A stretch of DNA of 64,000 nucleotides, from positions 62,001 through 126,000 of the forward strand of contig NZ_JALKII010000002.1 of the NCBI RefSeq assembly GCF_023051175.1, in the 5' to 3' direction. Each line of letters begins with the position of its first letter. Position 1 is the stretch's first letter. Below, one piece after another: positions 1 through 6,722 of this stretch. Both the position numbers and the translations under genes were made by a program. The stretch comes from Alcanivorax quisquiliarum. Its GTDB lineage: Bacteria; Pseudomonadota; Gammaproteobacteria; Pseudomonadales; Alcanivoracaceae. A model generated the notes under the pieces. The model was not told where the DNA came from and searched no databases. It worked only from the letters and a program-made list of their open reading frames with translations.

Positions 1-295
1 CCAGCTCGGCCAGCATCGCCTGCGCATCCGGCTCGCCTTCGGCGTCCTTCACCTGAGAAAGCCGTGCGAATTCAGCGTAAGAACCCGGCGCACGATGACC
101 CAGCGCACGAATGCGCTCAGCGATCTCATCTACCGCCGTGGCCAGCTCGGTGTACTGCTCCTCGAACATCGTATGCAGCGCATGGAAGTGCGGGCCGGTG
201 ACGTTCCAGTGAAAATTATGGGTTTTCAGATACAGGGTGTAGCTTTCCGCCAACAAGCGAGCCAACGCCGCCGCGACTTCCGGATTGCGATTCAT
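1..295 (-). CDS. dps: Dps/ferritin-like DNA-protection protein (partial)
   Basis: Translating the minus strand from the ATG at 295 gives 98 residues before the window edge, so the C-terminus is missing. The N-terminus contains [19 protein letters not shown] followed by [19 protein letters not shown]. These are the Dps-family ferroxidase signature, with metal-binding His and Glu/Asp residues supplied across a dimer interface. Dps proteins store iron and shield DNA in the cytoplasm during starvation and peroxide stress. A perfect ribosome binding site (AGGAGG, about 306-311) precedes the start. Identification rests on the motif and on the family's usual N-terminal position for it. Whether it is Dps proper or a close Dps-like ferritin cannot be settled from the fragment. 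Confidence 0.85.
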   Translation of the reverse strand, partial: MNRNPEVAAALARLLAESYTLYLKTHNFHWNVTGPHFHALHTMFEEQYTELATAVDEIAERIRALGHRAPGSYAEFARLSQVKDAEGEPDAQAMLAEL

Positions 296-633
296 GAAAC
301 CACCTCCTTGATTACTTTATTCCTGGCTGGCCCAGGCGCGTGCCAATGATAATGACACACCCCACACAGAACGAAAACGTGCCTCCAGAGCACCGGGCAC
401 CTCGGCAAAGCACCACAAAAACCCCGCACTCCACTACGCCGCCCCGCTCCCTGTCACGACTAATCGCCGCCAGAACAACGACTTGCCGATTAATATAACC
501 CTGCCGAGCACATTGATCCATCAAAAGGACACCAAGGCACCCATAGCATAAAGCTATCAGCTCGCCCATTTTCGCCAGCAGCACGACTCCCCCTCGTCAA
601 GCCCGCAGCAGGCGGGTAGAATGCCGCCTCCGC
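296..633. other. Intergenic stretch without a recognisable gene
   Basis: This stretch upstream of the Dps-type gene holds its ribosome binding site and probably its promoter. No open frame in it has a ribosome binding site or recognisable protein. The last part, from about 600, runs into the GC-rich tandem repeat that precedes the tRNA. Confidence 0.5.
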
Positions 634-1058
634 AAGCACCGCCGGCAAAGCTCAGCAGGTCGGTGGTGCAGAAAGTTTTTATGGAGAGGTGGCTGAGCGG
701 TTGACGCAAGGCCGCCGTCAGCGGCCGCAGCGAACATCGCCGCAGCGCGGTGATGGCCCCGAAGGGGTGAGGCGCAAAGCGCCGAATCAAGCGCACGACT
801 GCGGTGCGCAAGCACCGCCGGCAGAACTCAGCAGGTCGGTGGTGCAGGAAAGTTTTTATGGAGAGGTGGCTGAGTGGTTGACGCAAGGCCGCCATCGGCG
901 GCCACAGCGAACATCGCCGCCACGCGGTGATGGCCCCGAAGGGGTGAGGCGCAAAGCGCCGAATCAAGCGCACGACTGCGGTGCGCAAGCACCGCCGGCA
1001 GAACTCAGCAGGTCGGTGGTGCAGGAAAGTTTTTATGGAGAGGTGGCTGAGTGGTTGA
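634..1058. repeat. Tandem 176-177 bp repeat carrying the 5' half of tRNA-Ser
   Basis: Three consecutive units start with aagcaccgccggca at 634, 810 and 987. Units 1 and 2 are 176 and 177 bp, and unit 3 runs into the intact tRNA-Ser. Each unit contains the first 22 nt of that tRNA (starting at 683, 860 and 1037, exactly 177 bp apart). In units 1 and 2 the tRNA sequence is interrupted in the D-loop by about 84 nt, resumes for about 12 nt (aagcgcacgact), and then stops. The interrupting sequence resembles the flank downstream of the real tRNA (about 1232-1290), which suggests slipped or unequal recombination. Confidence 0.9.
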
Positions 1059-1127
1059 AAGCGCACGACTCGAAATCGTGTTTACGTTAGTAGCGTAACG
1101 AGGGTTCGAATCCCTCCCTCTCCGCCA
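1037..1127 (+). tRNA. tRNA-Ser (anticodon CGA)
   Basis: The acceptor stem GGAGAGG (1037-1043) pairs with CCTCTCC, followed by the discriminator G and an encoded CCA (1125-1127). The anticodon stem CACGA/TCGTG encloses the loop CTCGAAA, so the anticodon is CGA, reading UCG. A long variable arm (tttacgttagtagcgtaacg) is typical of the serine class. The T-arm contains GGTTCGAATCC. The 91-nt length fits a class II tRNA. The upstream repeats hold two broken copies of the 5' half. Confidence 0.97.
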
Positions 1128-1136
1128 TAAACACGA

Positions 1137-1163
1137 AGCCCGGCTAAAAGCCGGGTTTTTTTG
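1137..1163 (+). terminator. Intrinsic terminator of tRNA-Ser
   Basis: An inverted repeat (AGCCCGGCT / AGCCGGG with an AAA loop) is followed directly by seven T residues. It begins 9 nt after the CCA end of the tRNA. Confidence 0.9.
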
Positions 1164-1324
1164 TTTATGCAGCATGCGGATAAAAGCCCACGGCTTCAAC
1201 CGATCCTGCGAAGCAAGCAGAAGGTATCTCACAGCGCAGCGAAGACGACCCCGAAAGGGTTAGGGCACAGAGCGCCGAACAATCTTTCCCCCGATCCTGA
1301 CAGAGGCCCATTACGCACTCAATC

Positions 1325-1843
1325 CTACGAGTCTTTCATGCCAACAAGGCCCTCAAGACAATCGGAAAAATAATCGCCGTTAGCCAGATAAACCCTGCCT
1401 GTTTTCTTATCCAGCAGCTGGTAGTTACCATTTTTTTTGGAAAGCAGGCTTGTCCTATACAGATGTCTTTTCCAAAAAGGGAAGGGCGCTGTTTTTGAAA
1501 CACTAACATCACCAAACTCCCATCTAATATCTTTCCCAGAGTAATCTTTGGAAAATATTCTGCCACTCTCAGAAACCTTCAAAAACATAATACTTCTCCT
1601 TCCTTCAAAAAACATTATCGGGCAAACAAGCGAGAGGTAGATCAAATAGAGGAAAACCCAAAAAAACATAGCATCTTCTTTGGTAAACTCTCCTTTAGAC
1701 CCGAAAAAAGGGAAGTCTCCCCACATATAGCGAAATGCCACAAAGATAAAAAGAAATGAAAATGGGATCGACACCCTCAAATCGAATAAAAACTCAGTTC
1801 CGCTTTTGAAGTAGCGCTTGTCGTAACATCTGCTCGAAGGCAC
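1325..1843 (-). CDS. Membrane protein, probable immunity to RHS tip (cassette 6)
   Basis: This 172-residue protein has two hydrophobic segments in its first half and a hydrophilic C-terminal half. I chose the GTG at 1843 because GGAGG sits seven bases upstream; the ATG 15 bases further out has no ribosome binding site. It starts five bases after the stop of the broken RHS tip at 1848, so it is probably coupled to it. Its C-terminal half resembles that of the gene at 4861-5394 (GK-[DE]-I, LLSK-N-N, NGD), so the two look like paralogues. The gene is visibly AT-rich beside the high-GC chromosome. Family knowledge: a small gene directly behind an RHS tip is usually the cognate immunity gene. No domain name can be given from sequence alone. 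Confidence 0.6.
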   Translation of the reverse strand: MPSSRCYDKRYFKSGTEFLFDLRVSIPFSFLFIFVAFRYMWGDFPFFGSKGEFTKEDAMFFWVFLYLIYLSLVCPIMFFEGRRSIMFLKVSESGRIFSKDYSGKDIRWEFGDVSVSKTAPFPFWKRHLYRTSLLSKKNGNYQLLDKKTGRVYLANGDYFSDCLEGLVGMKDS

Positions 1844-1847
1844 TGCT

Positions 1848-2622
1848 TTACCTCCCATACATTTGTTGGCCAGCTACGTTGGCCGTCGTTCCAACCATTG
1901 CGGAACGACCGGAAGTTACTATCATCGCTGTAACTCCTGAGCCAGCTCCGTAAGTCAAACCAGCAGATGCAGAGCCACCTACCGCAGAACCTATCACGCT
2001 CCCCCAGTTAAAATCATTTTTCGAGATACACGGGTCGTTATAGATAGTCATGCCCTGTCCAACTGCATTGCCTCCAGCTCCAAGAGCGGCCCCCGCCCCA
2101 CAGCAGCCAAAAGACTGCCCGAACCAGGAATCAAAGCAGATAGCCCCCCAATAGCAGCGCCAACCAAAGCGGAAGTTGCCACATCGCCCCAACTTCCACC
2201 TGTCACTGTTGCGCCAATGCCCGCAGACACACCACCAATTACCGCCCCGACGACGACCTGTAGAAACTCACCATTTGGATCAATAAAGTTCACCGGGTCA
2301 TTCAAAACATACCCATAAAGGTTCGGCCCATCTCCGCTAAACCGAATCGGATCTTTCGCCGTCCACCGCCCACTATGAGCGTCATAATCTCTCGCCCCAA
2401 ACTGGGTGAGCTGGGTGTGCTGATCATAGATACCGCCGGCGAAACCGAATGGTTGAAAGCCTGGGTTGGTATCTTGTGTGATGTTGCCCCATACGTCGTA
2501 ATCAAGGCGTTGGGCGACTTGACCGGTGGCCACGTCCACCACCAGCCTGGGGCTGCCCAGGTAATCGCTGTGACCTGATAGGTGTTACCTCCTTTGATCA
2601 TACAGGCCGGCACGTTGGCCCC
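1848..2622 (-). pseudogene. Displaced RHS core end plus tip, frameshifted (cassette 6)
   Basis: This stretch matches the C-terminal RHS core of the large gene at 6723-18185 ([46 protein letters not shown]) and then a glycine-rich tip. There is no start, since homology begins mid-core near 2620. A one-base deletion near 2565 and another frameshift near 2100 in a G-rich run break the reading frame. In the third frame the tip continues to the stop at 1848 and contains NDFNWGSVIGSAVGG, matching the tips of the large protein and the 5394-6380 remnant. It is best read as an old tip displaced by recombination and now decaying. A sequencing error in the G-run could explain one shift but not the missing 5' part. 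Confidence 0.85.
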
Positions 2623-2639
2623 TCGCTATATAAAATATT

Positions 2640-2984
2640 CTAATCCAATATCTTGAGTTCAATAATTTCATTACTTTCCTTTCCAGTGAATAACACAACC
2701 ACCTGCAAGCTTCCCTTCTTCCCCTTAACTGTAAAGAACATTTTCTTGTACCCCGGGTCTGAACTGACTCCATAATAAGTAAGTCTTTTCCAAAGCCGGG
2801 TTTCTTGGATATCTCCCACCTCAGAAATCACTACATCGCTTTGGTTAATATAGCTAATCGCTCGACCCCGATCTTCATCAAGAACCCAGGCCAGGTTGAT
2901 AAAAAAGGTCAACCCCAAGAAAACAATCACAGCAAACCAAAACCAAAACTTCACCCTCCTAAAATTAATATCCACACCAATCAC
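2640..2984 (-). CDS. Small membrane-anchored Coa1-like protein, probable immunity (cassette 5)
   Basis: This 114-residue protein has one N-terminal transmembrane segment (about residues 13-34) and then a soluble domain. The domain has an alpha-helix-like start (AISYINQSDVVISEVGDI) and a beta-rich end (FFTVKGKKGSLQVVV). The pattern of a helix, a conserved G and a V-G-KG strand resembles the cytochrome oxidase assembly protein 1 (Coa1) family. That resemblance is from memory and unscored. The GTG start at 2984 overlaps the TGA of the preceding tip remnant (GTGA), indicating translational coupling. Its place in the row of tip/small-gene pairs suggests an immunity role. It is not similar to the other immunity candidates here. 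Confidence 0.55.
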   Translation of the reverse strand: MIGVDINFRRVKFWFWFAVIVFLGLTFFINLAWVLDEDRGRAISYINQSDVVISEVGDIQETRLWKRLTYYGVSSDPGYKKMFFTVKGKKGSLQVVVLFTGKESNEIIELKILD

Positions 2985-3154
2985 CAGTTAGTATAACTAC
3001 CAAACTCTGCCCCAACTGATACAGAAGCTCTGAGACCAACATTCTTGCCACCATCCAAAGACACTGGCAAAGAGTCTGAACTATACTTTCCCCCCGGAGG
3101 TGTTGTTATCCAGTGAAGCAGGATTTTATGGACGACCAAGCTGCCAATATCGTC
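2981..3154 (-). pseudogene. RHS tip remnant, third tip type (cassette 5)
   Basis: Between the genes at 2640 and 3174 an open stretch of 57 codons runs on the minus strand from a TAG at 3157-3155 to a TGA at 2983-2981. It has no start codon of its own with a ribosome binding site. The end reads SLPVSLDGGKNVGLRAS and then SVGAEFGSYTNW, which looks like folded protein sequence. Its stop codon overlaps the start of the Coa1-like gene. By position it is the last part of a toxin tip whose RHS core has been lost. It shares no motif with the glycine-rich tips nearby. Confidence 0.55.
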
Positions 3155-3173
3155 CTAGACACGTCATGATAAT

Positions 3174-3599
3174 TTACTCTTCATTCAGCGGCAGTATTTT
3201 GTCCAAAAAAATAGCCAGCAAAATCTGAGCCGCTCCCCAACTCCATACAATATAGCTTTCACCCTTAAAGGGCCCTTCACTCGGCACCAAAAAACAAACC
3301 ATTAAGAAGAGAAAAGACATCATTATAGCAAATTTAACATATGTAACAATTACAGACGCAACTATTTTATTTCTCAGAATAAAAAAACAACTCTCTAATT
3401 CACAATCAAAGCTCTTCACGGCAAGCGAGCGCGCCAGAGCAACCCCATCCACCAATATCCAGCCTAAAGGCAAAGCAAAGAATGCCAAGTGGATGTGCTT
3501 AAAAGTATCTTCCAATCTCAGCCAGAATATCAGATAGCCCAGCACCAAAATTGAAAGCGATAGTATGGCAGAAATACCCATTATCCAGCTTCTACCCAT
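3174..3599 (-). CDS. Four-helix membrane protein, probable immunity (cassette 4)
   Basis: This 141-residue protein has about four hydrophobic segments and almost no soluble part. It begins four bases after the stop of the tip remnant at 3601, with GGAGAG as a possible ribosome binding site before the ATG at 3599. It is clearly paralogous to the product of 3771-4169: GISAILSLSILVLGYLIFW aligns with CISAMLSLVTLTLGFVMFW. Both have a PLGWIL/PPSWIL motif and both end in a LDK(I/L)(L/M)PL motif. AT-rich composition sets it apart from the chromosome. Probable role: inner-membrane immunity protein for the tip type ending in LTAGCGC. Confidence 0.6.
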   Translation of the reverse strand: MGRSWIMGISAILSLSILVLGYLIFWLRLEDTFKHIHLAFFALPLGWILVDGVALARSLAVKSFDCELESCFFILRNKIVASVIVTYVKFAIMMSFLFLMVCFLVPSEGPFKGESYIVWSWGAAQILLAIFLDKILPLNEE

Positions 3600-3600
3600 G

Positions 3601-3770
3601 CTACTCTCCACACCCGCAACCAGCAGTAAGAGCAGCTCCCACCATGCCGCCGACCGCCCCTCCTATCGCTCCTGCGTAGCCAGCTTTTCGCCCTCCCGTA
3701 GCCACAGCAGATGGCCCCTCAACGGACTTGTGGCGACGTACCACCAACAATTGTGTCAACACTCCGCACC
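3601..3770 (-). pseudogene. RHS tip remnant, type B (cassette 4)
   Basis: The last 33 or so codons read ATGGRKAGYAGAIGGAVGG and end in ALTAGCGCGE. They align with the end of the neighbouring remnant at 4189-4480 (GGYAGAVGGAVGGMV, ALTAGCGCEG). The sequence before this, back to 3770, has no match to the core and no start. It is therefore a stub of a tip, kept next to its intact membrane-protein gene at 3174-3599. Confidence 0.65.
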
Positions 3771-4169
3771 TCACTTTAGAGGCATTAGTTTATCTAGTAA
3801 AAAAACGAATAAAGACTGAGCCATTATCCAAGCCCATAAACTATAATAACTCCCCGCAAAGTCGCCATTCTCTGGCACCATAAAATAGGCCATAGAAAAC
3901 AAGAGAGCCATAACGAATACGAACTTCAAATATAGATTTTTTATTAAAAAAATCAGATCCACCTTTAATAAAGAAAAGTTCTCATCATCGGAATATAGTA
4001 TTTTTCTAGCTGTTGAATCCACAGCATAAACACCCTGAAGCAAAATCCAGCTTGGGGGTAAACACAACAAAAGCATGTAGAAGGGTAAAAAAGCCCCTTC
4101 TATCTTTATCCAGAACATCACAAAACCTAGCGTTAAGGTAACAAGCGACAGCATGGCGCTGATGCACAT
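3771..4169 (-). CDS. Four-helix membrane protein, probable immunity (cassette 3)
   Basis: This 132-residue protein has four predicted hydrophobic segments. I chose the ATG at 4169 because AAGGA lies eight bases upstream. An in-frame GTG at 4205 overlaps the end of the tip remnant but has no ribosome binding site. It is a paralogue of the 3174-3599 product (matching first helix, SWIL motif, and C-terminal LDKLMPL). It lies immediately after a type B tip remnant, and the two pairs look like a duplicated toxin/immunity cassette. AT-rich composition. Function as immunity protein is inferred from position and topology. Confidence 0.6.
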   Translation of the reverse strand: MCISAMLSLVTLTLGFVMFWIKIEGAFLPFYMLLLCLPPSWILLQGVYAVDSTARKILYSDDENFSLLKVDLIFLIKNLYLKFVFVMALLFSMAYFMVPENGDFAGSYYSLWAWIMAQSLFVFLLDKLMPLK

Positions 4170-4188
4170 GGTTAAATTCCTTTTTATT

Positions 4189-4480
4189 CTAACCCTCACA
4201 TCCACACCCCGCCGTAAGGGCCGCTTCTACCATCCCACCAACTGCTCCCCCGACGGCCCCAGCGTACCCACCTCTAGCCACCCCAGTAGACGCTCCCGAT
4301 ATAGCTCCACCGATTAACCCGCCAGCTCCATGGCCGGCTGGAGCCGGCAGATTACTTGCAGCAACACCCGCGACAGCCCCCCCAGCGACCGCGCCCAACA
4401 CGCCCTTCCCCTTGCTCGACCAGCTGCCGCGCCAGCAGCGCCACCTGCGGCCCCGCCCGCGACAGCACTGCCTGTCACCG
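4189..4480 (-). pseudogene. RHS tip remnant, type B, frameshifted (cassette 3)
   Basis: Gly/Ala-rich coding sequence runs from the junction with the IS3 fragment at about 4480 to the TAG at 4189. The first part (VTGSAVAGGAAGGAAGAA) and the last part (LGAVAGGAVAGVAASNLPAP, AGAVGGAVGGMVEAAL) are in different frames, with the shift near 4400-4430. The end, ALTAGCGCEG, is shared with the 3601 remnant. No RHS core is left, because the 5' side was replaced by a transposase fragment. Confidence 0.7.
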
Positions 4481-4579
4481 ATCCTGGTGTTCCCGGCAAA
4501 GCTCCGGCACCGGCACGCCGGACTCAGCTTGCTTCAGAATCGCCAGGATCTGGCTGTCCAAAAATCGTGACTTCTTCAT
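4475..4579 (-). mobile_element. IS3-family OrfA N-terminal fragment (truncated)
   Basis: From the ATG at 4579, 34 codons encode MKKSRFLDSQILAILKQ and then VPVPELCREH. This is the start of the helix-turn-helix OrfA of one IS3 subgroup (IS407-like, by recollection). The match stops at about HQDR, where the sequence becomes RHS tip. An AAGGAG site precedes the ATG. No orfB and no second end are present, so this is a dead fragment left by a rearrangement. Confidence 0.8.
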
Positions 4580-4630
4580 GCAGAATCTCCTTCGTCATAG
4601 ATTACGAGAAAACTCTACTTTTGAGCACCG

Positions 4631-4768
4631 CTAGTTCTCGGGGGGATTACCCAGGCTTTTCACCGTTACGCCAAGCCTGCTCGCGACTTCGGACACCTTA
4701 TACCCCCGATCCGTCACTTGACGAACCGCCTCAATCTTGAAATCTTCCGGGTAGCGTTTACCGCTCAT
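4631..4768 (-). mobile_element. IS3-family OrfA N-terminal fragment, second type (truncated)
   Basis: From the ATG at 4768, 45 codons encode MSGKRYPEDFKIEAVRQV, then VSEVASRLGVTVKSL. This is the N-terminus of another IS3-type OrfA with a transposase_8-like helix-turn-helix. It ends abruptly in GNPPEN and a stop. A GAGGAGG ribosome binding site lies just upstream. The sequence before it (about 4799-4835) may contain one IS terminus but I could not define the inverted repeat. Together with the 4475-4579 fragment it shows that at least two IS insertions or recombinations hit this cluster. Confidence 0.8.
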
Positions 4769-4860
4769 AATAGACACCTCCTCGATGCGTTATTGTAACG
4801 CTATCGAGTGTCTAGAATATCGGGGGCTTGCCATGCCTATTATTTACTACTCACGATAGC

Positions 4861-5394
4861 TTAACCTTCCATTGAACTTCTCGTATTTATTTCAGTTAGC
4901 GATTGTAGCCTGCCTACAAACTCCTTACTCCCGGAAATATCACCATTAAGGAAAAACGCCCCCTTACCATTAATTGAGACCTTCCAGTTTGAATTTTCTT
5001 TACTTAGAAGAGTCATCATCTTTAGAAAAGGCTCTCTTTTTATTCTCTCTATCGAAATTTTTTCAGGCGGGTGAAGCTCGATTTCCTTACCCCAATAAGT
5101 TCTCAAAAAAAAACGCTTCCTTTTATCTTCGAAGACAGACTGCACAGCGCCTAAAGAATTAATTAAAAGAACAACTCCTCCGGCTAACAAATAAATAAAA
5201 AACACCGTCACGAAAATTAGAAGCAGCCAGATAAAGAAAACATTTACGGACTCAAATCCTAAAAGTTCGTCAGAAAATATAGTCATCAAACCCCAATAAA
5301 CTTGATATCCACAACACGCCAATCCCACAGGAAGAAACAAAACCCCTTGCCCCTTCTTTCCCAATCTATCATCACACACTACCATTCTTATCAT
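4861..5394 (-). CDS. Membrane protein, probable immunity to RHS tip (cassette 2)
   Basis: This 177-residue protein has two long hydrophobic segments (about residues 18-38 and 50-80) and a hydrophilic C-terminal half. The ATG at 5394 overlaps the TGA of the preceding tip remnant (TGATG), so translation is probably coupled. The C-terminal half resembles that of the 1325-1843 product, with GKEI, MTLLSKENSNW and FLNGDI matching GKDI, SLLSKKNGNY and LANGDY. Both paralogues follow tips carrying the NWG-GS motif, which fits toxin/immunity co-inheritance. AT-rich composition. Confidence 0.6.
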   Translation of the reverse strand: MIRMVVCDDRLGKKGQGVLFLPVGLACCGYQVYWGLMTIFSDELLGFESVNVFFIWLLLIFVTVFFIYLLAGGVVLLINSLGAVQSVFEDKRKRFFLRTYWGKEIELHPPEKISIERIKREPFLKMMTLLSKENSNWKVSINGKGAFFLNGDISGSKEFVGRLQSLTEINTRSSMEG

Positions 5395-6380
5395 CACTGC
5401 CCGCCGACATAACGTGTTGTAACCGCCCCAGCAGTCAGATTAACACCGAAACCCCGAAGGCCCGTAACGATATTGCCCATTGGCCCTTGAGGGGCATGGG
5501 CATGCATGCCGCCTGAAAGCAAACCACCCAATGCAGAGCCTCCGACCGCTCCCCACTTGAAATCATTACTTAATGATTTACTCGGATCTCTATGTATCGC
5601 GGTCGTTTGTGCAATAGCATTCGCCCCCCTCCCAAGACGGCCCCCGACAATGCGCCTTTAATTAAACTTCCTCCAGGGAAAAGCCAGCCATAGCGCCTGC
5701 TCCAGCACCAATAATTCCGCTCATGGCAGCTTCACCTATAGAGCCGCCAGTGACCAAAGTGCCGACAAAGCTTGACACGCCCCCAATAGCTGCACCAATG
5801 GCGGCGCCGGGAATGCCGAATTCACCCCGGGGATCAATAAAGTTCACCGGGTCATTCAAAACATACCCATAAAGGTTCGGCCCATCTCCGCTAAACCGAA
5901 TCGGATCTTTCGCCGTCCACCGCCCACTATGAGCGTCATAATCTCTAGCCCCAAACCGGGTGAGTTGGGTGTGTTGATCATAGATACCGCCGGCGAAACC
6001 GAATGGTTGAAAGCCTGGGTTGGTGTCTTGTGTGATATTGCCCCATACGTCGTACTCAAGGCGTTGGGCAACTTGACCGGTGGCCACGTCCAGCACCAGC
6101 CTGGGGCTGCCCAGGTGATCGCTGATGATCTGGTAGGTGTTGCTATCTTTGATCATGTAGGCCGGCACATTGGGCTGATCGGCGTAGATAAAGTGGCTGA
6201 TCACGTTACCGTTACCATCCAGTTCTGCTATCGGGTTCAGCTGGTCCTGGTACAGGAAGCCTTGAGTGAGGCTGCCGTTGACTCTCTTGCCGATTCGGCG
6301 GTTCTGGCCGTCGATGAGGTAGTCGATAGTGATATCGCCGGGCAGTTCCACTTCTAACAGGTTGCCAAGCTCGTCGTATC
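5394..6380 (-). pseudogene. Displaced RHS core end plus tip, frameshifted (cassette 2)
   Basis: This remnant starts abruptly near 6380 within the core, corresponding to about 7690 in the large gene. It stays in frame through the core ([43 protein letters not shown]) into a glycine-rich tip up to a premature stop at 5662. Two further shifts, near 5680 and 5625, are needed to follow the tip to its stop at 5394; it contains NDFKWGAVGGSALGG and ends in VTTRYVGGQ. About 230 bp (roughly 5901-6132) looks identical to 7219-7450 of the large gene, so the displacement is recent or gene conversion has occurred. Confidence 0.88.
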
Positions 6381-6400
6381 TTCAGGTGATCGTAACCTCT

Positions 6401-6718
6401 CTATCGCTCACAACCTTTCGCATTAACAAAATGCCCTCTCTTATAGAAAAGGAATGCGGAAGGCAATATTGCTATAAACGAAAAAACCATCAAGCCCAGA
6501 CAGTGAATGCTTTCACACTCAGGAGTGCGAGACATAAAAACCACCATAGGAATAGAGATCAAAACAATCCAAAAGAAGTAGAATATATTATGAAGCGCAA
6601 TCAACACCTTGCCCTTCTTAACTTTATGGACAGAAATAAGAATAGAGGAAAGAGCCAGAGAACCTGCAAAAACTCCAAGAGAAATCACCACTAGCTCGAC
6701 AATACTAGATAGAGCCAT
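6401..6718 (-). CDS. Three-helix membrane protein, probable cognate immunity of the large RHS protein
   Basis: This 105-residue protein starts at the ATG at 6718, four bases after the stop codon of the large RHS gene. It has about three hydrophobic segments, around residues 8-28, 40-60 and 70-92. Positional logic makes it the immunity protein of the currently expressed tip. It shows no clear similarity to the other five immunity candidates. In-frame TTG and GTG codons overlap the RHS end, so the true start may lie up to six codons earlier. There is no good ribosome binding site, consistent with coupling to RHS translation. Confidence 0.6.
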   Translation of the reverse strand: MALSSIVELVVISLGVFAGSLALSSILISVHKVKKGKVLIALHNIFYFFWIVLISIPMVVFMSRTPECESIHCLGLMVFSFIAILPSAFLFYKRGHFVNAKGCER

Positions 6719-6722
6719 AGTG

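Noticed and set aside
634-1036. Possible CRISPR array
   Set aside because: Units are 176-177 bp, adjacent and contain tRNA sequence; there are no unique spacers and no cas genes.
557-1090. Open frames on both strands with internal repeats across the tRNA-Ser upstream region
   Set aside because: They only translate the 177-bp repeat and the tRNA leader; no ribosome binding site and the repeat explains them.
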